Shown here piece after piece: positions 42,798 through 53,287 of a DNA stretch of 64,000 bases. Under the pieces are notes generated by a model. It did no database searches. It saw only the letters and a list, made by a program, of their open reading frames with translations, and was not told the DNA's origin. Position numbers and translations under genes: made by a program. Source of the stretch: Schistocerca nitens (Eukaryota > Arthropoda > Insecta > Orthoptera > Acrididae); assembly GCF_023898315.1 (NCBI RefSeq), contig NC_064615.1, positions 1,185,645,413-1,185,709,412 of the forward strand. Direction: 5' to 3'. The stretch's first letter is position 1. Every line of letters starts with the position of its first letter.

Positions 42798-45700
42798 TTA
42801 CTGTATGAATGCTTTTACATCCTTACGCGGATACAGTCCCCGTACTCTCCCTGAGTGGGGATCTGCTAAGAGATAGCTACACTCATGTGGCACACTTACT
42901 ACTCTAAAAGGTCCATTATATACCAATTGCCACTTGCTATTCTGTTTCAAGGATGCCGAGGACTTAGGATGATTGCGTAAAAGTACCAAGTCCCTAACAC
43001 TAAATTTTTGGTTATTCGTCACATGTCGGTTATATTTTTCTTTCCTTTTCTGAGCGCACCTGGTAAGGTTGCACCCTGCTTTTCTTATCTTCTCTTCCTT
43101 AGGCTCAGGAATGACTGGGACCTTAGGCAAAGGTGCCAGCCACTCATTCAGAACTCTATTATTATTCATTAATATCTCGTTTGGTGGATACCCCGTAGAA
43201 GCATGCGGGGTTGCGTTGTGAATTTCTACAAACTTAGGTAACAGATCTGGCCATCTTGTGTGTTTATATGCAATGTATAACCTGAAAAATTTATTTAACT
43301 CTCCAAATGTTCTCTCTACTAAACTTGCTTGTGGGTGAAAGCGGGAAATTAGTATATGCTTTATATTTTGTTCATGTAAATAGTTTTTCCAGGTATGGCC
43401 TGTAAAATAGGAAGCATTATCCGATATTATCGCTTCAGGCTTACCTACTTGTGTAAAATATTCTTTGCCTAACCATTTAACTATCCCACGAGCAGTGGCT
43501 GATTTAAGGCAGTATATTTTTAAATATTTTGAGAAAAGGTCATACACCGCTAAAATGTACTTCAATCCACCCCTGGCTCGTGGGTAGGGTCCTGCTATGT
43601 CTATAGATACTAACTGAAGTGGTCGATGAGGCACTATAGGATGCAGTTCAAACCTTGTGGACTTATTTTGAAACTTAGCTTTTTGGCACAGAGGACAAGT
43701 CCTGATAATGGTGCGAGTCTGCTGGCTTATCCCCTTAAAATGACAGAATTTGGATAAAATCCTTATTGTTTTGCCTATCCCAGCGTGACCCCATGCTAAA
43801 TGCGTGTGCCACACTACAGCTGGGATAGCCTGTTGTGGTATACACACGACTCCATGGTCATTTGACACACCTGTTTTATAATACAGAATATTATCTACTA
43901 TTTTGAAATTCTGAACACTTTTAAGATTGGTTCCTTCTTTAATTTTGCTAATGATATCTCGCCAGATCGGATCAGTTTCCTGCAATATAGACATATTCTT
44001 ACACATATGTAAAAAATCCCTCCTATGTACCTTATCTTGTACTAAGAGTATTCGATATTCCTCCGATTGTTCTAAAATATTTGACATTGAGGATTGCCCT
44101 AGTGGAAGCCTCGACAAGGCGTCTGCTACAACATTATCTTGTCCTTTTAGGTACATGATTTTAATTTTATATTCCTGTAATGCTAACCTCCATCTTAGCA
44201 AGCGGGTATGGTATAATTTGCAAGTCATTAAATAGCTCAGAGCCTGGTGGTCACTGAATACATTGACTTCTTTACCATAGATGTAATAGTTAAATTTCTT
44301 TACCGCCCAAACCACTGCAAGAGCCTCTAATTCGGTAGCGGAATATGCTCTCTCGCAGGTGTTTAGTGTGCGGCTGGCAAATCCGATTACATTGATTGTT
44401 GTGGGGTCGTTGCTCCTGTCCCACTGAAATAAACAAGCGCCCAGACCGTATGAACACGAATCTGTCGCTATACAAAAATCTTTTGTCATGTCTGGGTGTC
44501 GCAGTATGTTTGCATTCACCAAGGCATTTTTGATAGCGTCAAATGCGCGTTGACATTCTTCTGTCCACACCCAGTGCGCATTTTTACGCAACAGGCTCAA
44601 TAAAGATTCGTTATTCATTAATTGGTTTGGAACAAACCGTCTAAAAAAAGATGCTAGACCTATAAATGCTTTGAGCTGTTTCTTAGTTCTCGGACTAGGA
44701 AACCCACGAATTGCATCAAGTTTTTTGCTGTCAGGTTTGATGCCTTGTGGTGTTATTATGTGACCTAGAAATTTAATCTGATTACGTCCAAATTTGGATT
44801 TATCAAGATTTGCTGTTACCCCCGCTTGCTTAAACCTTTCTAAGACTTTACTCAGTAGTTCTACGTGCTCCTCCCAGGTGGCAGTGGCAATCACCAGATC
44901 GTCTACATACACTGTTACCCTTTGCAGCAAATCCGGACCCAAAACCGCGTCAAGGGCTGTTATGAAAACTCCTGCACTTACATTTAGGCCGAAAGGTAGT
45001 ACCCTAAATTGGTAGCTTCTTCCCCCAAATATAAATGCAGTATATTTCCTCGACTCGGGTGTGAGCAGGATTTGCCAGAATGAACTTCTCATATCAATAG
45101 ATGTCAAATATTGCACTCCATGGAATTTTTGAATTTGCTCATCAAGGTTTTCCGGATGAGTCCTGACAGGTACAATAATTTCATTTATGTCTCTCGCATC
45201 TAGTACTAACCGTACCTGTCCGTCTGCTTTTGCTACCGCCACCAAAGGACTACTATAAGGGGACAAAGACGGTTCTATTATTCCCCACTCGATCAGTTTT
45301 CTTATTTCTTTAGCTACTATTTCCTTCTTGGACCAAGGAATGGAGTATGAGGCTCGACAGTAAGTTTTGTGAGGCTTTACCTCGATCTTGTACTGATATC
45401 CCTTAACAATTCCTGGTCGTTCAGAAAATACATCTGCATAATTAGATAATAACTGTACCAAATCCTGCTGTTGCATTGAATTTAAATTTTCGGACTGTGA
45501 TACTTTGTTCACAAGTGCGTCCACATTTGCTTTTAACTGTTCACCTTGTACGTCAGGATAATAGAGATTCTGTCCTAGACAATGATTGTCTAAATGTAGT
45601 ATCGACTGATTCCTACATTTTATGTTAATAACGTTACAATTAGGTACAGGTACCTCTTCAGATCTGAGCATGGACAATTCTATTCTCCTACCAGCATTCA

Positions 45701-46100
45701 TCAAACTTAATTTTCCCCGAGAAAGGTCGATTATTGTGTCCCTTTCTCTTAAAAAATCTACCCCCAAAATGCAGGCTACCTTTAAACCCTTTACTACCAG
45801 GAATGAGCACGCTATGGCTTCATCCCCTATATACATCTCTACCCGCACTTGGAGTTTAATTATTTGTCGCTGTGCACTTATGGCTCCAGTGACTCTACAA
45901 TTATTCACGGGAAAAGTCAGCATACGCCTTTCCTTCCCCAGTACTTTGAATAAGTCCATACTCATGACACTAACAGTAGCACCTGTATCTACGACTGCTT
46001 GCACATCAATATTGTTAATTTTAATCTCTATTATCGCTTGTACTTTGTCTTTGTGTTCCTTTATGCACGTGGATGGTTCAGTTATTAATTCATCTCCCAT
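42798..46100 (-). CDS. pol: Gypsy element Pol (PR-RT-RNase H-IN)
   Basis: 1100 codons. Domains in order: aspartic protease 'QAVVDTGATVSVMS' (about residue 35), RT with 'SIDMRSSFWQILLTPESRKY' and 'TVYVDDLVIATATW', RNase H 'CIATDSCSYGLGACLFQWDR' and 'VFSDHQALSYLMT', integrase HHCC 'HLAWGHAGIGKTIRI' and 'CPLCQKAK', core 'SIDIAGPYPRARGGLKYILA', 'ISDNASYFTG' and 'SLVERTFGELN'. A C-terminal GPY/F-like block, 'WQLVYNGPFRVVSVPHECSY', closes the integrase. The protein is closely related to the one at 59744-63085 in domain order and in most blocks. The frame looks whole. Confidence 0.95.
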   Translation of the reverse strand: MGDELITEPSTCIKEHKDKVQAIIEIKINNIDVQAVVDTGATVSVMSMDLFKVLGKERRMLTFPVNNCRVTGAISAQRQIIKLQVRVEMYIGDEAIACSFLVVKGLKVACILGVDFLRERDTIIDLSRGKLSLMNAGRRIELSMLRSEEVPVPNCNVINIKCRNQSILHLDNHCLGQNLYYPDVQGEQLKANVDALVNKVSQSENLNSMQQQDLVQLLSNYADVFSERPGIVKGYQYKIEVKPHKTYCRASYSIPWSKKEIVAKEIRKLIEWGIIEPSLSPYSSPLVAVAKADGQVRLVLDARDINEIIVPVRTHPENLDEQIQKFHGVQYLTSIDMRSSFWQILLTPESRKYTAFIFGGRSYQFRVLPFGLNVSAGVFITALDAVLGPDLLQRVTVYVDDLVIATATWEEHVELLSKVLERFKQAGVTANLDKSKFGRNQIKFLGHIITPQGIKPDSKKLDAIRGFPSPRTKKQLKAFIGLASFFRRFVPNQLMNNESLLSLLRKNAHWVWTEECQRAFDAIKNALVNANILRHPDMTKDFCIATDSCSYGLGACLFQWDRSNDPTTINVIGFASRTLNTCERAYSATELEALAVVWAVKKFNYYIYGKEVNVFSDHQALSYLMTCKLYHTRLLRWRLALQEYKIKIMYLKGQDNVVADALSRLPLGQSSMSNILEQSEEYRILLVQDKVHRRDFLHMCKNMSILQETDPIWRDIISKIKEGTNLKSVQNFKIVDNILYYKTGVSNDHGVVCIPQQAIPAVVWHTHLAWGHAGIGKTIRILSKFCHFKGISQQTRTIIRTCPLCQKAKFQNKSTRFELHPIVPHRPLQLVSIDIAGPYPRARGGLKYILAVYDLFSKYLKIYCLKSATARGIVKWLGKEYFTQVGKPEAIISDNASYFTGHTWKNYLHEQNIKHILISRFHPQASLVERTFGELNKFFRLYIAYKHTRWPDLLPKFVEIHNATPHASTGYPPNEILMNNNRVLNEWLAPLPKVPVIPEPKEEKIRKAGCNLTRCAQKRKEKYNRHVTNNQKFSVRDLVLLRNHPKSSASLKQNSKWQLVYNGPFRVVSVPHECSYLLADPHSGRVRGLYPRKDVKAFIQ

Positions 46101-46213
46101 CTGTACCCCGTCATTATACCTAAGGATACAGATGTTGTTGGGTGTTTTGTTCTGTGTCGGGCTGCTCTCACTCCAAACCTCAGCCGACGATGGAGAGCGT
46201 ATCTCGGCTGCAT

Positions 46214-47968
46214 CTAGTTTGTTGAATTATTGCTAGTGGATGGGCGTGGCTGCTCTGTGTCACTGACCTCCACTATGTGCACGTTGTGTTGCGTCGGCCG
46301 CCACGGTTGCGCAATTGGCACATTTTGTGGTGGCGGTCGGTTATTGTCATATCTATCACTGTTTTGCCGGTCCGGACTGGGCCTCTGGTTCTGTGGCCAA
46401 GTTCGGTTTGCATCATTATAAGTATTAGTGTTGCACGGCCCCCTGGCATTTTTCCATCTACTATTGCTTGGTGGGCCTGTTTCATACCGGTCATCGAACC
46501 TCCTCTTCCGGTCATTATTCACCGGCGGACTATTGCCGTTCCGGTCTCTACCTCTATTTCCGTTTTGTGCATACTCTTGTCTCCTATTATTACCTCCGCC
46601 GTTTCCATTACTTGGTGGAGGCGTGTTATTTCTACCATTTCTATAACCGTTTCCGTTACTTCTAGCCTGTTCAGAGGCTGCCTTAACGTCCTCCTGAATC
46701 AGGTCAATTGAGTCCAGAACAGACAAGAAATGTTCCATATCATTTTCAGGCACGTGTATAAGTTTCTCCTTTACATGTATCGGCAAGTGTGATTTCAAAA
46801 GTCTGATCAAATCCCGGGATGAGATCTGTTCGTCCCAGTAACGGGTCTTATTAATGTACTTCTCAAAATATTTTCGCAAATTGCCTAGTCGTGGAGAATA
46901 CGGCTCTGGATTATATACTTCCTTCCGTAATCTCTCTTGAATACATGTTGACCAATATTTGGCCAAGAATGCCTTTTCGAATTGCTCATATGTATCACAA
47001 CTGTCAGCTGCTTCGGTTGCCCATAATGCAGCATCTCCTTGTATGTAAGACATAACAAACTGTATTTTCTGGGTATGACTCCAAACGCTAGGCAAAATGT
47101 TTCTAAATCCCTTGATAAACACTACAGGGTGAACAGATTTCTTCTCCGTTGTAAAGATCTGAAACTGTCGGTTCCTAATCAGGCTTTCTTCAATCACTAC
47201 TTTGGAATGACATTTATTCGTTTCGCTTACATTGGTTGCCTGTGCTGTCTCGCAGTCGCAATTTTTTACTGCAGTATTTATATGCCTATCATTGTTGGAC
47301 CTGGCTGGCGTGACATACGCCTGCGCTTCGTCATGCCGCAAGCTAAGCTCCATCTCGGCAAGACGACGGTCCACATTCCGCTGCCACAGCGGAATGTCTT
47401 TTTGCACAATCCTTTTAAGATTCTGCACTTCCGCTTTTGAGTCCACTTCTCTGGCCTCAATTGCGGCGTGCACTTTCTGATCTATTTCTTTTATGACTTC
47501 ATTTTCTACTTTGTGCACTTGTTCGATCACTTTGTCCTCAATTACTTGAGTTGTGTCAAGTTCTAGTTGTTCGACCCTATTAGTCAGGACACTAATTTCC
47601 TCTACGATATTGGCATTAGCCACTTGAATACTATCTACTCTTTCGCTTAATTGCTGCACCGTTTTGGGTATGGTTTCATATTTTTGTTTCAAACTAACAA
47701 TGTCACTTTGCATAACTTCTAAAGTTTGCATCAACTGCAAGTCCCTCTCATGCAGGCGTCGGTCACGCTCTGCTTGTTTAGCATCACGTTCTCTATCGCG
47801 CTCTGCTTGCATACATGCAAATTCAGCTACCAATCTCTGGTCACGCTTTGCTTGTTCAGCATCACGCTCTCTATCACGCTCTGCTTGTTTGGCATCACGT
47901 TCTTTATCACGCTCTGCTTGTTTACATGTAAATTCAGCTACCAATCTCTGGTCACGTTCTGCTTGCAT
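46214..47968 (-). CDS. gag: Gypsy element Gag
   Basis: 584 codons, unusually long for a gypsy Gag. Residues 1-85 are tandem, highly charged QAERD-type repeats. Residues 85-210 are predicted-looking coiled coil (heptad-like 'VQQLSERVDSIQVANANIVE'). Residues about 270-430 form the capsid-like region ('FEKAFLAKYWSTCIQERLRK', 'YFEKYINKTRYWDEQISSRD'), shared with the element at 63112-64000. The tail is Asn/Gly/Arg-rich and basic, with no clear CCHC knuckle. An upstream leader frame lies at 47979-48287. It would form the particle that packages element RNA. Confidence 0.88.
   Translation of the reverse strand: MQAERDQRLVAEFTCKQAERDKERDAKQAERDRERDAEQAKRDQRLVAEFACMQAERDRERDAKQAERDRRLHERDLQLMQTLEVMQSDIVSLKQKYETIPKTVQQLSERVDSIQVANANIVEEISVLTNRVEQLELDTTQVIEDKVIEQVHKVENEVIKEIDQKVHAAIEAREVDSKAEVQNLKRIVQKDIPLWQRNVDRRLAEMELSLRHDEAQAYVTPARSNNDRHINTAVKNCDCETAQATNVSETNKCHSKVVIEESLIRNRQFQIFTTEKKSVHPVVFIKGFRNILPSVWSHTQKIQFVMSYIQGDAALWATEAADSCDTYEQFEKAFLAKYWSTCIQERLRKEVYNPEPYSPRLGNLRKYFEKYINKTRYWDEQISSRDLIRLLKSHLPIHVKEKLIHVPENDMEHFLSVLDSIDLIQEDVKAASEQARSNGNGYRNGRNNTPPPSNGNGGGNNRRQEYAQNGNRGRDRNGNSPPVNNDRKRRFDDRYETGPPSNSRWKNARGPCNTNTYNDANRTWPQNQRPSPDRQNSDRYDNNRPPPQNVPIAQPWRPTQHNVHIVEVSDTEQPRPSTSNNSTN
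47734..47968 (-). repeat. Tandem coding repeat in Gag (QAERD units)
   Basis: A unit of about 37 codons (QAxRDQRLVAEFxC...QAERD..) occurs twice, followed by a partial third. Within it shorter QAERD-x-x-x steps repeat. In DNA the words TCACGCTCTGCTTG-like recur on the plus strand. Confidence 0.9.
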
Positions 47969-47978
47969 ATGTACAAAT

Positions 47979-48287
47979 TCAGCTTAATGATTGCACTTCT
48001 GACATCTCACCACTCTCTGGTCCGTGTCCAGTGCTTGCGGATGGCACAGTATTTCCGCTATCAACTGAATCACTGGGTGGCAGTGGCAACATTTCTTGCC
48101 CTTCTGCCCCCAGATTCTCACATTGTACTTCCTGAACTACGTCACTAACATTACTTTGTGTCCCACTTTCTAACTCGGTATCACTATTTACTGACTGTTG
48201 CTCATTATCCATGTTGATATCTTTCTGACTACGCAATCTAACCATAGTAAACAAAAGAAATAAAATCTGAACTAAATATCCTAACAC
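47979..48287 (-). other. Leader frame upstream of the gypsy gag
   Basis: 102 codons, acidic and Ser/Glu-rich (MDNEQQSVNSDTELESGTQS). It lies between the primer site and gag. No domain is recognised. Confidence 0.45.
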
Positions 48288-48740
48288 TCAGGTTTCACTG
48301 ACATAATCACACAAGAAATGGACATTAACTAATACACACTTACTATATACTACACTGACTAACTACCTAAATGTCCTGTTATTTTAAAACAAAATACTAA
48401 CAACAAGCACACCACTAATGATCCGAGAACACTGCACTGAGGCTACTTTACTACCCACAGGACAACTACACTGTAGCTTTACCTTTTGGTGATCTATCTA
48501 GGGCGCAGCTGCCCCCTGATATTGTGGTAGATAATTAATTTTTCGAAATAATGAGCTCTCTTCTTCAGCTTGCCTCTGGGTACATAGTGTTCTCATGCAA
48601 AAAATCATACACAGGTATTACCACACAATATTGGTTATGAAATACATACAATACATAGAAAAATTATTAAATGTTCTGCAACAAAGTTCGACTATATTAA
48701 TTCCCTAGTTATCTCACGGGTATTTAGTGGCCACTGCATA

Positions 48741-48763
48741 TTCGAGCCCCACGTTGGGCGCCA
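48741..48763 (-). promoter_or_regulatory. Primer-binding site, tRNA-Lys
   Basis: On the element strand TGGCGCCCAACGTGGGGCTC plus GAA complements the 3' end, including CCA, of insect tRNA-Lys(CTT) over 23 bases, as I recall the Drosophila sequence. It begins one base inside the 5' LTR. Confidence 0.92.
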
Positions 48764-48764
48764 A

Positions 48765-50021
48765 TTTAACGAAATCTGTCGGAATAATGAATGGAATTGA
48801 TTGATTTTTCGTTAAAGAATAATTATAAATTTTATCTTTTGCTTTTAAGTTAATTTTCTTTCGTGCGAACTTTGTTGTAGAACCACTCTCTTATTTTCGT
48901 GTGGTAATAAAAAATTTTACTTTCTTAAGAATTACGTACATTTAAAGAAAAAAATATTTACGTGAACTCATATGAACTGGTTAAGAATATTTAGTTGAGA
49001 ATTGAGTCCTTTAAATCATTCGGCCTTGGCATACACTTTCCAGATGCAGTGGGTTTTTTTGTTAAATATTTTTACTGAATTTTATCCCGGCACTAGCCAT
49101 AGAACACAAGATTATCTCTATCAGCAGAAAATGTTTTAATTATTGCCAAGCCGATCTTTATCACTGATCAAACCTACTTTACTATGCATTTGAGTTATTT
49201 TAAAGAACCGAACTGTTTAAATTTCAATGTTAACTAACATTAACTATCCGCCTACGAATGCACAAACGTATAATTAATTCAAATTTTATCAGCCACGGGA
49301 TCACTGAAAAGGAAAACAATTTCTTAATTCACTATTGATTTTTATGCATCTGTTCCCGATTTACGGGTTTGATAATTTTTTAAATGTGCCGCCTCTTCAG
49401 ATCTGCGATTGTTGGTCGCGGCACAGCCCAGCAACACCGCTAAGAAATGTTGACAAATTCTTAAAGAAATTTTATAGATGACGTGGGCAAGCTAATTTAC
49501 ATAAATAATTCACACCTCTGATAAATACTGATATATTTAGCTCAAACAACAATTCAACTCACATTAATTCGTAACGCATCGTCTAATGGCGGCTAAGTCC
49601 AGACAGAGACAAAAGAAGTCTACCCATTCGTTAAAAGGTTCTTCACAGTGACCTACCTCGATAACGTCTAAACAGAGAAGAGCAAAGAATACATAATGCA
49701 TTGTCCTTAAATAGCAGTACTGATTATTAACATTTCTTTGTAAATTAACGATATTATTCTCTTCTGGCAAATTTTCATATCTCTGGTACCGCAAATATTG
49801 ACACATTTTACAATCACATAATAGATACAGAAAAATTCATATCCTAAATACAGAGAAATATTACAACAAAAAATATAATGAGAATAACTAATGTATTTTA
49901 TACCACATTCAGTAATATTTTTGTTCAATAATTACGATATATACAACTTGCCCAGAGCGGCGTATATGGTACAAATACACTCTTGTTGTTTAATAACGTG
50001 AAAATGCCAGGGAACGTTACA
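48765..50021 (-). repeat. 5' LTR of the gypsy element
   Basis: 1257 bp. It carries the empty TTA site (about 49635) that corresponds to the Harbinger insertion in the other LTR. Confidence 0.95.
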
Positions 50022-50046
50022 CACCGCACGACCACGAGATGCGGGC
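50022..50046 (-). mobile_element. tRNA-derived SINE, family B, right part (head)
   Basis: CACCGCACGACCACGAGATG plus CGGGC completes the SINE started at 37678. The SINE target duplication follows at 50047-50057. Confidence 0.95.
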
Positions 50047-50057
50047 GACAAACGTCA

Positions 50058-51161
50058 CTGAGTGTGAAGTACTCCATTTCTGTGGCACATCTTGGACATA
50101 ATTTGAGTCTTCAGTTTCATAACAGCAGTGATTCTAAGTTAGTGACGTACTGGAAACCCTTTGTATACATCTGATTATTAGTCGTCCTGTTTACAGAGTT
50201 AGTGCAGCACGGCATGTATTTTCACATGTCAAACATCGCTGCTATGACTTTGTCTGCTTCCTTTTAACAGGCATTCTCTATTGCTGACTGATGCAAGAAT
50301 AGTATAATTTCTGAACCATAATCAGATGCCAACAGTGGTCGCTATACACCTCCAGAATGCTATATTATACATATATCAGAAAGTCTCTACGGTTTTCTTT
50401 GGTGCAGAAGGAAGTAGTTTTATCATCTTAAAGTTTGTCACTGTAGTGAGTGGGGTAGACGACATGCAGGGTGGATGTATGTGAGACGTTCCACATAAAA
50501 CATTAGAGTATTTAGAGCATTGTACTCTGCATGACTAATATTTTGGAAACCACACAGCTTTAACATTATAGTGTGTTTAAGAGCAGGACTGTGTAGCCTT
50601 AGGAGTGCTTGTGTTTATTTTATACGATAATTTTTTCTCTTGCCAATACCTTCTTGAAACTGACCCTAGACACTGGAACAATATTTTAGAATTGATAGTA
50701 GAGTTGATTTACGTAAAGTGCTTAAACTCAGCCTATCTGGAGCTCCATCATACGTAAACCACCCGTTTCTTCTTAAACGTCTGTTACATTGTCACAACAC
50801 TTCCGTATCTACTCGTAATATATACCAATAAGGGCGCATCTGGAGAGATGTTCTGCACTTGGATGGGTTTCGTGACTAAGACTGGTGTGGAATAGTCTTC
50901 ACTCAGCAGCACATAAGGACTCAGCTGGCTCTGTTCATTGCCATGATATGGAATGTAACAGGTATAGTACCCTCCTACTTTTGGTCAGCTGCAAATTACA
51001 TTGGCGACAATATCGTAGGGAGTGATGATCAAAGACAATGCAGGGAGATCTTTCAATCTCCAACTTTATTCTAAGAATGTGGGAATGCTCTGTGACTCCC
51101 ACCCACATAGGGAAAGATGGGCAATCGTAGTCACAAATTACACGCTATGATCGAAGTGCGT
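50058..51161. other. No gene seen
   Basis: Mixed-composition DNA without recognisable frames, ends or tRNA-like boxes. Confidence 0.5.
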
Positions 51162-51376
51162 CCGCAGCTCGTGGTCGTGCGGCAGCGTTCTCGCTTCCCG
51201 CGCCCGGATTCCCGGGTTCGATTCCCGGCGGGGTCAGGGATTTTCTCTGCCTCGTGATGACTGGGTGTTGTGTGATGTCCTTACGTTAGTTAGGGTTAAG
51301 TAGTTCTAAGTTCTAGGGGACTGATGACCACAGATGTTAAGTCCCATAGTGCTCAGAACCATTTGAACCATTTGGT
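51162..51376 (+). mobile_element. tRNA-derived SINE, family B, sense orientation
   Basis: CGCAGCTCGTGGTCGTGCGG starts the tRNA-like head (A-box-like). The B box GGTTCGATTCCC lies near 51216-51227, and the tail is AGAACCATTTGAACCATTT. This is the only family B copy here in forward orientation. I could not fix its target duplication. Confidence 0.92.
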
Positions 51377-52071
51377 ATACTTTGGTGTATATGTTCGAAA
51401 ATTAACCATGAACTGACATACTGCAGTCATCTATCAAGATTCACGATTCATGCACGCAAAGTAGTGGAGGGATGGTTTAGTGATAATACAGAACGTGGGA
51501 AGTGTGCTGCTGTGTCACTGGTCAGCATTGAAATTACAGAAAAACTACTGAAATTGCTAGTACTATTGCACTTGCTTATTACAGGACACTGTCCTATATC
51601 GACAGTGTCATTTCCGCGCCATCTATCCACTGGTACGCTGTTGATTACCACATTCCGGGCACGGCCAACATCGAAACAGCGATCACATAAATGGCTGCAA
51701 CGTAAGGAATCAATGTTCTCGGTCTCTTCAAAACGGCACACCTAGACATCTGCTACACCATCACTGTGAAAATTGCGATTAAATATAGAGGACAACTGTT
51801 TGGAAATACTCAACAATGCCGCAATTTCTTCCAGTTCCACAGACTGCGGTGTCTTCCGCATTTTTATTACCAAGATAAACCACCTCGCTCTTTTATTTCA
51901 ACCATCCTGAGTGTTGAGACAGCAACATAGTTTACACCATGTAGTGTCTAGCTTTCTGTAAGCGCTGATGGATCGAAATGTCTTAATCTAGGTTTAGTGG
52001 AGAAACCAAAGGTATGGTGTTGTACAAAGCTGTAGTCATACACCACTTAAATGTGTTTCATCAGAAAAACA
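51377..52071. other. No gene seen
   Basis: Overlapping frames near 51448-51745 on both strands have no domain that I recognise. This may be an old unknown repeat. Confidence 0.4.
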
Positions 52072-52086
52072 ATGTTGTTGTGGTCT

Positions 52087-52949
52087 TCAGTCCAGAGACT
52101 GATTCGATGCAGCTCTCCGTGCTACTCTATCCTGTGCAAGCTTCTTCATCTCCGAGTAGCTACTGCCTCCTACATTCTTCTGAATCTGCTTAGTGTATTC
52201 ATCTCTTGGTCTCCCTCTACGATTTTTACCCTCCACGCTGCCCTCCAATACTAAATTGGTGATCCCTTGATGCCTCAGAATGTGTCCTATCAATCGATCC
52301 CTTCTTTTAGTCAGGTTGTGCCACAAATTCCTCTTCTCCCCAATTCTATTCAGTACCTCCTCATTAGTTAGGTGACCTACACATCTAATCTTCAACATTC
52401 TTCTATAGCACCACATTTCGAAAGCTTCTATTCTCTTCTTGTCTAAACTCTTTATCGTCCATATTTCACTTCCATACATAGCTATACTCCATACAAATAC
52501 TTTCAGAAAATGTTTCCTGACAGTTAAATCTATACTCGATGTTAACAAATTTCTCTTCTTCAGAAACGCTTTCCCTGCCTTTGCCAGTCTACATTTTATA
52601 TCCTCTCTACTTCGACCATCATCAGTTATTTCGCCCCCCAATGAGCAAAACTCATCTACCGCTTTAAGTGTCTCATTTCCTGTCTAATTCACTCAGCATC
52701 AACTGATTTAATTAGACTACACTCCATTATCCTCGTTATGCTTTTGTTGATTTTCATCTTATATCCTCCTTTCAAGACACTGTCCATTCCTTTCAACTGC
52801 TCTTGCAGGTTCTTTGCTGTCTCTGAGAGAATTACGACGTCCTTGGTAAACCTAAAGGTTTTTGTTTCTTCTCCATGGATTTTAATTCCTACTTCAAATT
52901 CGTCTTCTATTTCCTTTACTGCTTGCTCAATATACAGACTGAATAACAT
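52087..52949 (-). pseudogene. RTE-type LINE: RT C-terminal half and tail
   Basis: The frame 52949-52689 holds 'MLFSLYIEQAVKEIEDEFEV' and the catalytic block as 'FTKDVVILSE', where the first Asp of the usual F-x-D-D is Lys. 'YKMKINKS' follows. Then the 184-codon frame 52641-52087 has 'LFKVFVWSIAMYGSEIWTIK'-like sequence, 'KKRIEAFEMWCYRRMLKI' and 'RLIGHILRHQGITNLVLEGS', ending '..RAASNQSLD'. It is highly similar to 2572-2856. The lost Asp by itself makes this RT inactive. Confidence 0.85.
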
Positions 52950-53287
52950 CGGAGACAGCCTACAACCCTACCTTACTCCCTTCTCAACCACTGCTTCCCT
53001 TTCATGCCTCGCGACTCCTATAACTGCCATGTGGTTTCTGTACAAATTGTAAATAGCGTTTTGCTCCCTGTATATTACCCTGCCACCCCAAGAATTTTAA
53101 AGTTGTAATTCCAGTCAATATTGTCAAAAGCTTTCTCTAAGTCTATAACTGCTATAAAGGTAGGTTTGCCTTTCTTTAATCTATCTTCTAAGATAAATCA
53201 AGGTGTCAGTATTGCCTTGCGTGTTCCAACATTTCTACAGAATCCAAACTGATCTTCCCCAAGGTCAGCTTCTACCATTTTTTACAT

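Larger units (their letters stand above)
37875..50021 (-). mobile_element. Ty3/gypsy LTR retrotransposon, 12.1 kb with guests; nearly whole
   Basis: On the minus strand: 5' LTR 50021-48765 (1257 bp), tRNA-Lys primer site, gag region, pol, about 2 kb without a gene, G-rich purine tract, 3' LTR 40764-37875 (same length once its Harbinger guest is set aside). The target duplication is CACC inside a SINE. LTRs begin TGTAACG and end GTTAAA on the element strand. I see about five single-base LTR differences, so the insertion is young. Gag and pol are long and open, with perhaps one break overall. Long LTRs with a tRNA-Lys primer also occur in the Osvaldo/Ulysses group; that link is inference. A related element starts at 59.1 kb. 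Confidence 0.93.

Noticed and set aside
46230-48148. Several plus-strand frames of 60-144 codons, hydrophobic or Ser/Cys-rich
   Set aside because: Shadows of the minus-strand Gag, caused by its repetitive and charged coding sequence.
21841-51240. tRNA-like segments with good B boxes (for example near 21820, 37835, 51220)
   Set aside because: They lack a full cloverleaf and are attached to SINE bodies with target duplications, so they are SINE heads, not tRNA genes.
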